Positions 9,374-19,070 of a stretch of DNA of 50,195 nucleotides are shown here, piece by piece. The position numbers and the translations under genes are program-made. Below the pieces are notes generated by a model. That model searched no databases. It was not told the origin of the DNA and saw only the letters and a list, made by a program, of their open reading frames with translations. Within the stretch, counting starts at the first letter, position 1; the number at the start of each line of letters is the position of its first letter. The stretch spans positions 1-50,195 of the forward strand of contig DATCLS010000101.1 of the NCBI GenBank assembly GCA_036563805.1, written 5' to 3'. Origin of the DNA: DATCLS01 sp036563805. GTDB lineage: Bacteria > Actinomycetota > Acidimicrobiia > Acidimicrobiales > VFJN01.

Positions 9374-10177
9374 TCACAGGCCCTTCGGCCGCAGCAGGTC
9401 CTCGACGACGCCGGCGATCCAGTCGAGCGCGAGGGCGACGACGGCCGTGAGCACACTGCCGGTGAGCAGCACGGGGGTGCGGTTGTGGACGTTCCCCTGG
9501 TTGATGATCCACCCCAGGCCCCCGGCTCCGATGAACGTGGCGAGCGTCGCCGTGCCGACGTTGATCACGAGCGCGGTGCGGATGCCGGCCAGCATCACCG
9601 GCACGGCCAGGGGCAGCTCGATGCGCCGCAGCACCTGCCACGACGTCAGGCCCATCCCCCGGCCGGCCTCGATCAGCGCCGGGTCGACCTGGTCGATCCC
9701 GACCATGGTGTTCCGCAGGACCGGGAGGATGGCGTAGATGACCAGCGCCCAGATCGCCTGCTCGAAGCCGATACCGACGGTCACGGCCAGCAGCACCAGG
9801 ATCCCGATGGACGGCACCGCCTGGCCGATGTTGGCGACCGCCAGGAACACCGGGGACACCCGGCGTAGGGCCGGGCGGGTCAGCGCGATACCGAGCGGCA
9901 CGGCGATGAGGATCACGAACACCGTCGAGACCAGCGTCAGCTCGAGGTGCTCGCGCACCCGCTGGCGGATCATCGGGGCGTTCAGGCTCGCCTTCTCGAT
10001 GACGTCGAGGTCCTGGCCCTGGACGTAGACGTACAGGACCACCAGCGCCGCCACCAGCATCAGCGGGGTGAGCAGCCAGCGCCACGCCCGGGAGGGCCCG
10101 CCGAGCTCGGCGAGCAGCTCGTCGGCGCCCTGGGCGACGGTCCGGTCGGCGACCTCGGTGGTAGCGCCCGGGTCCAC
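9374..10177 (-). CDS. osmoprotectant ABC transporter permease (ProW/OpuBB-like)
   Basis: A 267-residue inner-membrane permease with about six hydrophobic segments. The binding-protein-dependent transport motif is EAGRGMGLTSWQVLRRIELP near residue 165, i.e. the EAA loop that docks on the ATPase. QAVPSIGILVLLAV and GAGGLGWIINQG are typical of betaine/choline permeases. A ~35-residue N-terminal cytoplasmic extension precedes the first membrane segment. Its GTG start follows immediately after the TGA of the ATPase gene, so the two are coupled. It would form a heterodimer with the permease at 11341-12006. Confidence 0.9.
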   Translation of the reverse strand: MDPGATTEVADRTVAQGADELLAELGGPSRAWRWLLTPLMLVAALVVLYVYVQGQDLDVIEKASLNAPMIRQRVREHLELTLVSTVFVILIAVPLGIALTRPALRRVSPVFLAVANIGQAVPSIGILVLLAVTVGIGFEQAIWALVIYAILPVLRNTMVGIDQVDPALIEAGRGMGLTSWQVLRRIELPLAVPVMLAGIRTALVINVGTATLATFIGAGGLGWIINQGNVHNRTPVLLTGSVLTAVVALALDWIAGVVEDLLRPKGL

Positions 10178-11340
<1,163 letters not shown>

Positions 11341-11344
<4 letters not shown>

Positions 11345-12006
11345 CGCAGTCCCTTGGAGGTGGTCAGGCGGGCGATCACGAGGAAGAGCGCGTCGAAGGC
11401 CAGGGCGAGCACCACCACGCCCAGGGTTCCCCCGAACGCCTGGTTGAAGCCGCGTTGGGTACCTGTCGCCCGCAACCCCTGGAAGATCGGACCGCCCAGG
11501 CCCGGGCCGTTCACGATGGCGGCGATGGCCGTGATCCCCACCGTGATCAGGGTCGAGACCCGGATGCCGGTGATGATCACCGGCCAGGCGAGCGGCACCT
11601 CGATCCGGCGCAGCCGCTGCAGCCGCGACAGCCCCATGCCCAGCGCGGACTCGGTGATGGCCGGGTCGACCGACCGCAGCCCGGTGATCGTGTTGCGGAC
11701 GATCGGCAGCAGGGCGTACATCACCAGCGCCACGACCGTCGGGCGGTAGCCGAGGCCGAGGATCGGGATGAACAGGCCGAACAGCGCGAACGACGGGATC
11801 GTGAGGAACGTGGCCGTCACCGTCAGCACGGCCTTGGCGGCCGGCGGCGTGCGGTAGGTCAGCAGGCCGAGCCCGACCCCGACGACGGTGGCGATCAGCA
11901 TCGCCACGATGACCACCCGGGCGTGGTCGACCGTCAGATCCAGGAGATCTGGCCAGTTGTCGCGGAGGTACGACGGGACGTCACCGAGATAGTCGAAGAA
12001 ATCCAT
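11341..12006 (-). CDS. osmoprotectant ABC transporter permease (ProW/OpuBD-like)
   Basis: A 221-residue permease with five to six membrane segments. The EAA-loop sequence is ESALGMGLSRLQRLRRIEVPLAWPV. LTIPSFALFGLFIPILGLGYRPTVVALVMYALLPIVRNT is diagnostic of OpuB/OpuC-type transporters (seen over two segments). First gene of a four-gene operon in the order permease, ATPase, permease, binding protein. ATG 12006 is preceded by AGGA only 2 nt away, and a TAGGTT hexamer (12026 to 12021) lies 14 nt upstream, so the leader is very short. Confidence 0.9.
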
Positions 12007-12020
12007 GATCCTGGGCCCCG

Positions 12021-12026
12021 AACCTA
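12021..12026 (-). promoter_or_regulatory. possible -10 element of the osmoprotectant operon
   Basis: On the minus strand TAGGTT ends 14 nt before the ATG at 12006. No convincing -35 is seen. Confidence 0.3.
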
Positions 12027-12089
12027 CAGGCCGCCGCCGTCCCGGGCAGTGACACGCCCGCTCACCGCGGGCAGCCCAGCGTCGGCGGG

Positions 12090-14285
12090 TCAGGGGCCGG
12101 CGGGGTCAGGGGCGACGACCGGGGCGCGGCGGGCGACGATGCGGTAGGCGTTGGCCGGGGCGCGGCTGCCGGGCCGGTGGACCACCGCGTTCTTCACCAC
12201 GTCGGCCGTCAGGGCGGCGACCAGGGCGGGGGTAGCGGCCGCGAACAGGGCCAGGCGGCCCGCCCGGTAGGCGACGCCGGGCCGGGGGCGCCAGGGCAGG
12301 CGGGGGTTGGGAGCCAGGCGGTCGACGGCCAGGAACACGGTGAGGAACAGGTCGAGGCCGCCGTCGTCGGCCGTCGCCCGCTCGGTGGCGACGACCTCGA
12401 AGCCGGCGAGCCGCAGGGCCTCGACCAGGTTGTCGTGGGGGATCAGGTGCAGGTGCTGGGGCTGGAGCCAGCCCAGCCACCAGCGGCCCAGGCGGGTCCA
12501 GGGCGACGCCGGGTCGGGCATCTCGATCTCGAGGATCCCGCCCGGCTCGAGCACCTTGGTCGCCGTCTCCAGTTCGAGCCGGGGATCGCGGGTGTGCTCG
12601 AGGTAGTGGTGCATGGTCACCACGTCGTAGAGCTGGGGCAGACCGCCGGCGACCTCGGGGAACAGCCCGCGGTGGGCGGCGTCGAGCCAGCCCCGGCGCT
12701 CCGCCTCCTCGACGGCGGCGGCCGTGTCCAGCCCGTCGAAGCAGGTCGCCGGCCACCGTTGCCGGGCGTGCAGGCAGAAGTGGCCGTGGCCGGTGCCCAC
12801 GTCGAGCCACCGGGCCGGCGCCCGCCCGGCGCGCTCGCCGCCGTCCCGCGCCCGCGCCACCGCCGCGGCGCGGGCGGCGTAGGCGGCGGCCATGCCGGCG
12901 AACGTCCGCTCGGCCAGCTCCTCGCCCAGGCCGTCGTAGAACTGGTCGTAGTAGTGACCCAACCCGGCCACCGACAGCGCCGGGTTCTGGAACACGTGGC
13001 CGCAGGCGGTGCACCGGTCGAGGTGGAACCGCCCGGGCCGGTGGAGGAATAGGTCGACCGTGTCGAGTCGCGGGGCCAGCGCCGCCGCCCCGCACCACGG
13101 GCACGTGGCGCGGCGGGGCTCGAACAGCTGGTCCGCCGGGGGTGCCGGGACCGGGGGCGCGGCGGCCAGCGCCCGGCGCTCCTCCCGGGACCGGCGGTGG
13201 CCGGCCCGGGCCGTGCGGACCGTGTCGGCCGCCGCCTCGGCCAGCCGGCCCAGCGACGCCCGGACCACGGCGGTGGGGCGCCGGCGGCCGGCCAGGGCCA
13301 GCGCCGGCTGGGCGCTCCACGCGGCGAGGGCGGCGATGCCGGCGGCCGGGGCCACGAACGGGCCGGCGGCCAGCGCCACCAGGTGGGCGGCCCGGACCCC
13401 GACCGCCAGCGGCGCCAGCGAGCCGTGGAAGCGGGCGAAGGCGGTCAGCTCCTCGAGCTCGCGCCATCGCTCGTCGGGCGGCGCCGGGGCGGCCCGGAGG
13501 TCGGGCGCCACCCGCAGCGCGGTGCGCGCCGGGGCGTGGCGCTGGGCGGCCACGGTGGTCCGGGCCAGCGCCGCCCGCCCGACGCCGTCCAGGCCGTCGC
13601 GGCCGCCGCCGACGCCCTCGAGGTCATCGGGGCCAGCACCGACGCCGTCGGGGCGACCGTCGAGGCCGTTGGGGCCAGCGCCGACGCCGACGGGGCCAGC
13701 ACCGAGGCCACCGGAACCCTCGCCGAGGCCACCGCCGACACCCTCGGGGCCAGCGCCGAGGCCACCGCCGCTCCCGAGGCCACCGCCGGGTCCGCCCGGG
13801 CGGCCGTCGGGGCCGGGGACGAGGCGCGCCCCGAGCCGGGCCGCCAGGTCCGGGCGCAGGGCCAGCGCCTCGTGGGCGCCACCCGGGGAGTACAGGACGT
13901 CGGTGCCGAGCCGGGCGGGGTCGACCCGGCGTAGGACGCGCAGCAGCCGGTCCGCCGACAGCTCGCCGGGGATCAGGTCGAGGGCGGCGGCCCCGCTCCC
14001 GGCCAGCTCCCGGGCGGCTGCCGCCCGGGTCGCGGGGTCCGGGCCGCTCGACCGGGCGGCGACCACCACCACGTCCGCCGACCCCGCCGACGGCGCGGCG
14101 GACGAGCGCGACGGCCCCCCGGGCCCCGGCGACGCGCCGGGTTCCGGCGGGAGCTCGGGGATCGCCCGGTAGCGGCGGGCGAGCACGACCCCCTCGACCG
14201 CGTGCGCGACCGCGAGACCCCACAAGACCACACGGGCGACACGCGCCCCGACTTCGCCCCAGCGGCGGCCCCCAGCGCCGGCCAT
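12090..14285 (-). CDS. large membrane-linked SAM-dependent methyltransferase with glycine-rich insert
   Basis: A 731-residue protein. The C-terminal ~330 residues are a class I methyltransferase preceded by a zinc ribbon (CPWCGAAAL ... CTACGHVFQNP). Motif I is RWLDVGTGHGHF, then YDVVTMHHYLEHTRDP and LEPGGILEIEMPDP, as in methyltransferases of cell-surface sugars. The N-terminal part has one hydrophobic helix (VVLWGLAVAHAVEGVVLA), a Rossmann-like strand (ADVVVVAARS), and further hydrophobic segments near the middle. That layout would fit a decayed glycosyltransferase-like module, which is only inference. Between them lies a ~75-residue Gly/Val/Asp-rich insert (about 13580-13800) made of degenerate repeats. 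ATG 14285 is divergent from the endonuclease IV gene. Confidence 0.7.
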   Translation of the reverse strand: MAGAGGRRWGEVGARVARVVLWGLAVAHAVEGVVLARRYRAIPELPPEPGASPGPGGPSRSSAAPSAGSADVVVVAARSSGPDPATRAAAARELAGSGAAALDLIPGELSADRLLRVLRRVDPARLGTDVLYSPGGAHEALALRPDLAARLGARLVPGPDGRPGGPGGGLGSGGGLGAGPEGVGGGLGEGSGGLGAGPVGVGAGPNGLDGRPDGVGAGPDDLEGVGGGRDGLDGVGRAALARTTVAAQRHAPARTALRVAPDLRAAPAPPDERWRELEELTAFARFHGSLAPLAVGVRAAHLVALAAGPFVAPAAGIAALAAWSAQPALALAGRRRPTAVVRASLGRLAEAAADTVRTARAGHRRSREERRALAAAPPVPAPPADQLFEPRRATCPWCGAAALAPRLDTVDLFLHRPGRFHLDRCTACGHVFQNPALSVAGLGHYYDQFYDGLGEELAERTFAGMAAAYAARAAAVARARDGGERAGRAPARWLDVGTGHGHFCLHARQRWPATCFDGLDTAAAVEEAERRGWLDAAHRGLFPEVAGGLPQLYDVVTMHHYLEHTRDPRLELETATKVLEPGGILEIEMPDPASPWTRLGRWWLGWLQPQHLHLIPHDNLVEALRLAGFEVVATERATADDGGLDLFLTVFLAVDRLAPNPRLPWRPRPGVAYRAGRLALFAAATPALVAALTADVVKNAVVHRPGSRAPANAYRIVARRAPVVAPDPAGP
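13580..13800 (-). repeat. minisatellite encoding a glycine-rich linker
   Basis: Imperfect repeats inside the methyltransferase gene, on the minus strand based on GGCCTCGG/GTCGGCGCTGG-like units of about 15-24 nt. They encode runs such as GLGAGP and VGAGPNGLDG. Unit lengths are multiples of three, so the frame is kept. Confidence 0.65.
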
Positions 14286-14326
14286 CGCCCCGGGACGATA
14301 GCCGTCCGCCCCCTCCTCCGGCGCCT

Positions 14327-14332
14327 TAGGCT
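14327..14332 (+). promoter_or_regulatory. -10 hexamer of leaderless endonuclease IV gene
   Basis: TAGGCT lies 6 nt before the GTG at 14339. There is no Shine-Dalgarno sequence between them. Confidence 0.55.
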
Positions 14333-14338
14333 GGACGG

Positions 14339-15097
14339 GTGCTCATCGGTTCGCACGTCAGCCCCGACGACCCCCTCGCCGCCGCCGAGGCCGAGGGCGC
14401 CGACCTCGTCCAGATCTTCCTGGGCAACCCCCAGAGCTGGAAGGCGCCCAAGCCCCGCGAGGACGCGGCCCGGCTCCGCGAGTCGCCGGTCCCGGTGTAC
14501 GTCCACGCCCCGTACCTGGTCAACGTGGCCTCGGCCAACAACCGGGTCCGCATCCCGTCGCGCAAGATCCTCCAGCAGACGTGCGACGCCGCAGCCGAGA
14601 TCGGGGCGGCGGCGGTGATCGTCCACGGCGGCCACGTCGCCGAGGACGACGACGTCGAGGCCGGCTTCGAGCGCTGGCGCAAGGCGCTCCAACAGCTCGA
14701 GACCGAGGTGCCGGTCCTGCTCGAGAACACGGCCGGCGGCGACCACGCCATGGCCCGCCACTTCGACACGATCGGCCGGCTGTGGGACCACATCGGCGAC
14801 CTGGGCATCGGCTTCTGCCTCGACACCTGCCACGCCTGGGCGGCGGGCGAGGCCCTGGTCGACGCCGTCGACCGGATCCGGGCCATCACCGGCCGCATCG
14901 ACCTGGTCCACTGCAACGACTCGAAGGACCATGCCGGCTCGGGCCGCGACCGCCACGCCAACCTGGGGACCGGTCAGATCGACGTCGACCTGCTCGTGGC
15001 CGTCGTCGAGGCCGCGGATGCCCCGGTCGTCTGCGAGACGGCCGAGGAGGGCCGCAAGGACGACATCGCGCTCCTGCGCGACCGCACCGGTCGGTAG
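14339..15097 (+). CDS. nfo: deoxyribonuclease IV (endonuclease IV)
   Basis: A 252-residue metal-dependent AP endonuclease of base-excision repair, cutting 5' to abasic sites. It has the family's metal-binding signatures: IGSHVSP at the start, VYVHAPYLVN, VIVHGGH, VLLENTAGGDH, GFCLDTCHAWAAG, VHCNDSKDHAGSGRDRHANLG and VVCETAEEG. The TIM-barrel His/Asp/Glu ligands are therefore intact. It is slightly shorter than the E. coli protein, as usual for actinobacterial members. The GTG start is set by the conserved IGSHVS opening and a leaderless -10 hexamer. The following GNAT gene begins a few bases after its stop. Confidence 0.95.
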   Translation: MLIGSHVSPDDPLAAAEAEGADLVQIFLGNPQSWKAPKPREDAARLRESPVPVYVHAPYLVNVASANNRVRIPSRKILQQTCDAAAEIGAAAVIVHGGHVAEDDDVEAGFERWRKALQQLETEVPVLLENTAGGDHAMARHFDTIGRLWDHIGDLGIGFCLDTCHAWAAGEALVDAVDRIRAITGRIDLVHCNDSKDHAGSGRDRHANLGTGQIDVDLLVAVVEAADAPVVCETAEEGRKDDIALLRDRTGR

Positions 15098-15103
15098 GCC
15101 GGG

Positions 15104-15625
15104 CTGAGGGCGCTCGTCCCGACCCAGCTCCTCACCGACCGGCTCCTGCTGCGGCTCCCGGTGGCCGAGGACGCCGCGGCGCTGGAGCCGGTGTTCGGCG
15201 ACCCCCAGGTCGTCCGCTACCTGGGCGGCGCCACCGCCGACCGCGCCCGCCTGTGGCGGGCCACCGCCGAGTGGCTGGGCCACTGGCACCTGCGGGGCTA
15301 CGGCATGTGGACGTATGTCGAGCGGGCCACCGGGGCGGTCGTCGGCCGGGGCGGCCTGTGGAACCCGGAGGGCTGGCCCCACCTCGAGGTGGGCTGGGCG
15401 CTGGGCCGCGCCTGGTGGGGTCGGGGGTACGCCACCGAGGCGGGCCGGGCCGCGCTCGACGCCGCCTGGACCCACCTCGGCGCCGACTGGGTGTGCAGCG
15501 TGATCCACCCTGGCAACGTCGCCTCGCAGCGGGTGGCCCAACGGCTGGGCGGCCGCTTCGACCACCGCATCGAGCTGAACGGCACGCCGGTCGACCTCTG
15601 GCGCTACGACCGCCCGCCGGGCTGA
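15104..15625 (+). CDS. GNAT-family N-acetyltransferase with non-standard start
   Basis: A GNAT acetyltransferase of the RimJ/RimL-like type. The coenzyme A loop region reads EVGWALGRAWWGRGYATEAGRAAL, followed by VIHPGNVASQRVAQRLGG. The family's opening strand (LLTDRLLLRLP) is present at 15131-15160, but upstream of it in frame there is no ATG, GTG or TTG before the stop of the previous gene. The only upstream candidate is a CTG (15104). The first normal start, GTG 15161, would delete beta-strand 1. I therefore annotate from CTG 15104 with caution. The last 22 nt overlap the convergent ABC exporter gene. Confidence 0.7.
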   Translation: MRALVPTQLLTDRLLLRLPVAEDAAALEPVFGDPQVVRYLGGATADRARLWRATAEWLGHWHLRGYGMWTYVERATGAVVGRGGLWNPEGWPHLEVGWALGRAWWGRGYATEAGRAALDAAWTHLGADWVCSVIHPGNVASQRVAQRLGGRFDHRIELNGTPVDLWRYDRPPG

Positions 15626-17658
15626 CCGGCGGCGGCCGGGGCGGGCGACGCACCGGCCCCGGGCGACCCGGCGCCGTCCGCCCCGTCCGTCCCGCCGGGC
15701 CCGTCCGCCCCGTCCCGCACCAGCGTGTGGTACAGCTCGGCGTAGAGCCCGCCGGCGGCCAGCAGCTCGGCGTGCCGGCCCCGCTCGGCGACGCGCCCGC
15801 CGTCGATCACCAGGATCTGGTCGGCGGCCGTGATCGTCGACAGCCGGTGGGCGATGACCACGCTCGTCCGCCCCTCCAGGGCGTCGGCCAGCGCCCGCTG
15901 GATGGCGGCCTCGTTCTCGCTGTCGAGGTGGCTGGTGGCCTCGTCGAGGATCACGATGGCCGGGTCCTTGAGGAGCATGCGGGCGATGGCCAGCCGCTGC
16001 TTCTCGCCGCCCGACAGGCGGTACCCACGCTCGCCGACCACCGTGTCGTAGCCCTCGGGCAGCCCGGCGATGACGTCGTGGATCTGCGCCGCCCGGCAGG
16101 CGGCCTCCAGCTCGGCGTCGGTGGCCGACGGGCGCGCGTAGCGCAGGTTGTTGGCGACGGTGTCGTGGAACAGGTGGGGGTCCTGGGTGACGACGCCGAT
16201 GGCGGCGTGCAGCGAGTCGAGCGTGAGGTCGCGCACGTCGTGGCCGTCGATCCGCACCGCCCCGGAGGTCACGTCGTAGATGCGGGCCACCAGCATGCTG
16301 AGCGTGGTCTTGCCGGCGCCCGAGGGGCCGACGAGCGCCACCAGCTCGCCGGGGGCGATCGAGGCCGACACGCCCCGCAGGACAGCCCGGTCGGCATCGT
16401 CCCGGTCCGGCCCGTCCCCGGCGGCGCCGGCGGCCCCCTCGCCGGAGCCGCCCGAGCGGGACGATCCCGACGACGGCACCGCGATCGTCGGGTCGAGCTC
16501 GAGCGTCGGCACGATGGGCTCGGTCGGGTAGGCGAACGTCACGTCGTCGATCTCGATCGCGCCCCGGGGCTCGACCAGGTCGACGGCCCCGGGCCTGTCG
16601 GCCAGCGGCACCGGGGCGTCGAGCACCTCGAACACCCGCTCGAACGACACGAGCGCGCTCATCAGGTCGACCCGGGCGTTGGTGAGCGCCGTCAGGGGGG
16701 CGTACAGGCGGGTGACCAGGGCGGCGAGCGCGACCAGCGTCCCGACCGACAGGTCGCCGGACATGACCTGGAGGCCGCCCACCCAGTAGATGGCGGCGGT
16801 GCCGATCGCACCGACCAGGCCCAGGGCGATGAAGAACGACCGCCCGACCAGCGCCGAACGCACCCCGGCCGCCCGGACGCCGTCGGCCCGGGCCGCGAAC
16901 GACCGGTTCTCGTCCTCGGCCCGGCCGAACAGCTTGACGAGCAGGGCGCCGGCCACGTTGAACCGCTCGGTCATCGTGGCGTTCATCGACGCGTTCAGGT
17001 TCATCTGCTCGCGGGTGATGACCTGGAGCCGGCGTCCCACCCGCTTGGCCGGGGCGATGAACAGCGGCAGCACGGCCAGCGACAGCAGCGTGAGCCGCCA
17101 GTCGAGCGCGGCCATGGCCACCAGCGTCGTGACGAGCGTGACCAGGTTGGACACGACGGACCCGACCGTGCCCGTCAGCGCCTGCTGGGCGCCGATGACG
17201 TCGTTGTTGAGCCGGCTGGTCAGGGCGCCGGTCTGGGTGCGGGTGAAGAACGCCAGCGGCATCCGCTGGACGTGGGTGAACAGCGCGACCCGCAGGTCGT
17301 AGATGACCCCCTCGCCCACCCGGGCCGACAGGTAGCGCTCGCCCAGCGCCAGCGCCCCGTTGGCGAACGCCGCCAGCACCGCCAGGCCGGCGAACAGGTG
17401 GAGGAGGGCCCGGCTGCCGTCGCGACCCGCCTGGGGGATGGCCCGGTCGATGATCTCCCGGAACAGCAGCGGCGGCGCCAGCTGGACCAGCGCCATGGCG
17501 ACGATCGTGGCCACCAGCGCGAGCAGCATCCACCGGTAGGGCCGAGCGAACCGCCAGACGCGGCGGGCGACGGCGCCGTCGAACTTGGCGTCGCCGAGCT
17601 GGCTCGGGTCGGCCCCGAGCAGGGACATGGGTCCGCCGGGGCGGACACCGACTCGCAT
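15604..17658 (-). CDS. ABC exporter, fused transmembrane and ATPase domains
   Basis: A 684-residue half-transporter of the MsbA/LmrA-like multidrug or lipid exporter type. About six membrane helices (residues ~40-330) are followed by the nucleotide-binding domain: VGPSGAGKTTLSM, VVTQDPHLFHDTV, LSGGEKQRLAIARMLL, IVILDEATSHLD, VIAHRLSTI. A ~45-residue Ser/Gly/Asp-rich insert sits in the ATPase domain between FAYPTEP and AVLRGVSASI, and a Gly/Ala/Pro-rich tail ends the protein. Start ATG 17658 is preferred because TACCCT lies 7 nt upstream (leaderless). It probably works as a homodimer. Confidence 0.9.
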   Translation of the reverse strand: MRVGVRPGGPMSLLGADPSQLGDAKFDGAVARRVWRFARPYRWMLLALVATIVAMALVQLAPPLLFREIIDRAIPQAGRDGSRALLHLFAGLAVLAAFANGALALGERYLSARVGEGVIYDLRVALFTHVQRMPLAFFTRTQTGALTSRLNNDVIGAQQALTGTVGSVVSNLVTLVTTLVAMAALDWRLTLLSLAVLPLFIAPAKRVGRRLQVITREQMNLNASMNATMTERFNVAGALLVKLFGRAEDENRSFAARADGVRAAGVRSALVGRSFFIALGLVGAIGTAAIYWVGGLQVMSGDLSVGTLVALAALVTRLYAPLTALTNARVDLMSALVSFERVFEVLDAPVPLADRPGAVDLVEPRGAIEIDDVTFAYPTEPIVPTLELDPTIAVPSSGSSRSGGSGEGAAGAAGDGPDRDDADRAVLRGVSASIAPGELVALVGPSGAGKTTLSMLVARIYDVTSGAVRIDGHDVRDLTLDSLHAAIGVVTQDPHLFHDTVANNLRYARPSATDAELEAACRAAQIHDVIAGLPEGYDTVVGERGYRLSGGEKQRLAIARMLLKDPAIVILDEATSHLDSENEAAIQRALADALEGRTSVVIAHRLSTITAADQILVIDGGRVAERGRHAELLAAGGLYAELYHTLVRDGADGPGGTDGADGAGSPGAGASPAPAAAGQPGGRS

Positions 17659-17665
17659 GGGCCGC

Positions 17666-17671
17666 AGGGTA
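17666..17671 (-). promoter_or_regulatory. -10 hexamer of leaderless ABC exporter gene
   Basis: On the minus strand TACCCT lies 7 nt before the ATG at 17658. Confidence 0.45.
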
Positions 17672-17772
17672 AGGCAGGCGCCGGGATTCGGCACCGGGCG
17701 CCGGTGGGGGCCGCCCGCGGCCGCCCCGCCGCCACCCGCCGTGGCCCATGCCACGCCGCCCGGGATTCTGGT

Positions 17773-17789
17773 TCTGACGGACCGTCAGA
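17773..17789. promoter_or_regulatory. steroid-regulon operator, copy 1
   Basis: TCTGACGGACCGTCAGA is a perfect palindrome with a single central base. It ends exactly where the predicted -10 of the fadE30-like operon begins, so a bound repressor would cover the -35/-10 spacer. The same motif recurs at 25956, 38128 and 39818. Confidence 0.8.
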
Positions 17790-17795
17790 TATCCT
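17790..17795 (+). promoter_or_regulatory. -10 hexamer of leaderless fadE30-like operon
   Basis: TATCCT lies 7 nt before the GTG at 17803 and directly abuts the operator palindrome. Confidence 0.6.
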
Positions 17796-17802
17796 CCCCG
17801 CC

Positions 17803-18990
17803 GTGGACCTCCGCGAGACGGCCGACGATCGCACCTTCCGGGAGGAGGTGCGCACGTTCCTCGAGGAGAGCCTGTCCGGCGACTTCGCGGTGACCCGGGG
17901 CCGGGGCGGGCCGGGCGACGAGCACGCCCTGTTCGAGGAGCGCCTGGCCTGGGAGCGCCACCTCGGCGCCCACGGCTGGACCTGCGTCGGCTGGCCCAAG
18001 GAGCACGGCGGCCGCGGCCTGTCACTGCGCCAACAGGTCATCTACTACGAGGAGTACGCCCGGGCCCGGGCGCCCGGCCGCCTCGGCATCGTGGGCGAGG
18101 GCCTGCTCGGGCCGACGCTGATCGCCTTCGGCACCCCCGAGCAGCAGCGCCGCTTCCTGCCGCCGATCGTGGCCGGCGAGGAGCTGTGGTGCCAGGGCTA
18201 CTCCGAGCCCAACGCCGGCAGCGACCTGGCCAACCTGTCGACCACGGCCACGCTCGAGGGCGACGAGTGGGTCATCCACGGCCAGAAGGTGTGGACGTCG
18301 CTCGCCCACTGGGCCGACTGGTGCTTCGTCCTGGCCCGCACCGACCGCGACGCCCCCAAGCACAAAGGGATCTCCTACCTGCTCGTGCCCATGCGGCAGG
18401 AGGGGATCGAGATTCGGCCCATCGTCCAGATCACCGGCGACAGCGAGTTCAACGAGGTCTTCTTCGACGGGGCCCGCACCCACCGCGACCTGGTCGTGGG
18501 CGACGTCAACGACGGCTGGCGGGTGGCCATGGGCACCCTGGCCTTCGAGCGCGGCGCGTCGACGCTGGGCCAGCAGATGAACTTCCGCGCCGAGCTCGAC
18601 GCCATCATCGACGTCGCCCGGTCGACCGGCGTCGCCGAGGACCCGGTCATGCGCCAGCGGCTGGTCAACGCCCACATCGGGATCGAGCTCATGCGCCTCA
18701 TGGCGCTGCGGACGCTCGCCGGCAGCGAGAAAGGCGAGCTGGGCCGGGAGGCGATGGTGACCAAGCTGCACTGGGCCACCGTCCACCAGAAGCTGGGCGA
18801 GCTCGCCATGGACGTGATGGGCGCGGCCGCCACCGTGTGCGGCGAGGGGTCCAGCGACCGGTACGACCCGAACCGCCTGCAGCGGCTGTTCCTGTTCACG
18901 CGGGCCGACACGATCTACGGCGGGTCGAACCAGATCCAACGCAACGTCATCGGGGAGCGGGCCCTGGGCCTGCCGAAGGAGCCGAGGTGA
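17803..18990 (+). CDS. fadE30: acyl-CoA dehydrogenase, FadE30-like (steroid C/D-ring pathway)
   Basis: A 395-residue flavin acyl-CoA dehydrogenase. It has WCQGYSEPNAGSDLANL, VWTSLAHWADWCFVLART, RPIVQITGDSEFNEVFFD, FERGASTLGQQ, and the C-terminal DTIYGGSNQIQRN. From memory these match mycobacterial FadE30 closely, including the WCQGYSEP and QITG..EFNEVFFD segments. In that pathway FadE30 dehydrogenates the CoA ester of the indanone propionate left after steroid A/B-ring removal. The site of the classical catalytic Glu near the C-terminus is Gly (YGGSN), as is usual in these paralogs. First gene of an operon with ipdF-like and MaoC genes, behind operator copy 1. Confidence 0.83.
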   Translation: MDLRETADDRTFREEVRTFLEESLSGDFAVTRGRGGPGDEHALFEERLAWERHLGAHGWTCVGWPKEHGGRGLSLRQQVIYYEEYARARAPGRLGIVGEGLLGPTLIAFGTPEQQRRFLPPIVAGEELWCQGYSEPNAGSDLANLSTTATLEGDEWVIHGQKVWTSLAHWADWCFVLARTDRDAPKHKGISYLLVPMRQEGIEIRPIVQITGDSEFNEVFFDGARTHRDLVVGDVNDGWRVAMGTLAFERGASTLGQQMNFRAELDAIIDVARSTGVAEDPVMRQRLVNAHIGIELMRLMALRTLAGSEKGELGREAMVTKLHWATVHQKLGELAMDVMGAAATVCGEGSSDRYDPNRLQRLFLFTRADTIYGGSNQIQRNVIGERALGLPKEPR

Positions 18991-19070
18991 ACGTGGAGAT
19001 GGGCCCCGACGGGGGCGCCGAGGCCGGCGCCGACGTGAGCACCGAGAGCGTCGAGGGCCTCGAGCCGTGA
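18987..19070 (+). CDS. possible 27-residue linking peptide
   Basis: An open frame of 28 codons starts at a GTG overlapping the fadE30-like stop (GTGA) and ends with a TGA overlapping the GTG start of the next gene (GTGA). It encodes an acidic peptide (VNVEMGPDGGAEAGADV onward) with no recognisable fold. Its role may be to carry ribosomes from one gene to the next, or it may be coincidental. Confidence 0.35.
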   Translation: MNVEMGPDGGAEAGADVSTESVEGLEP

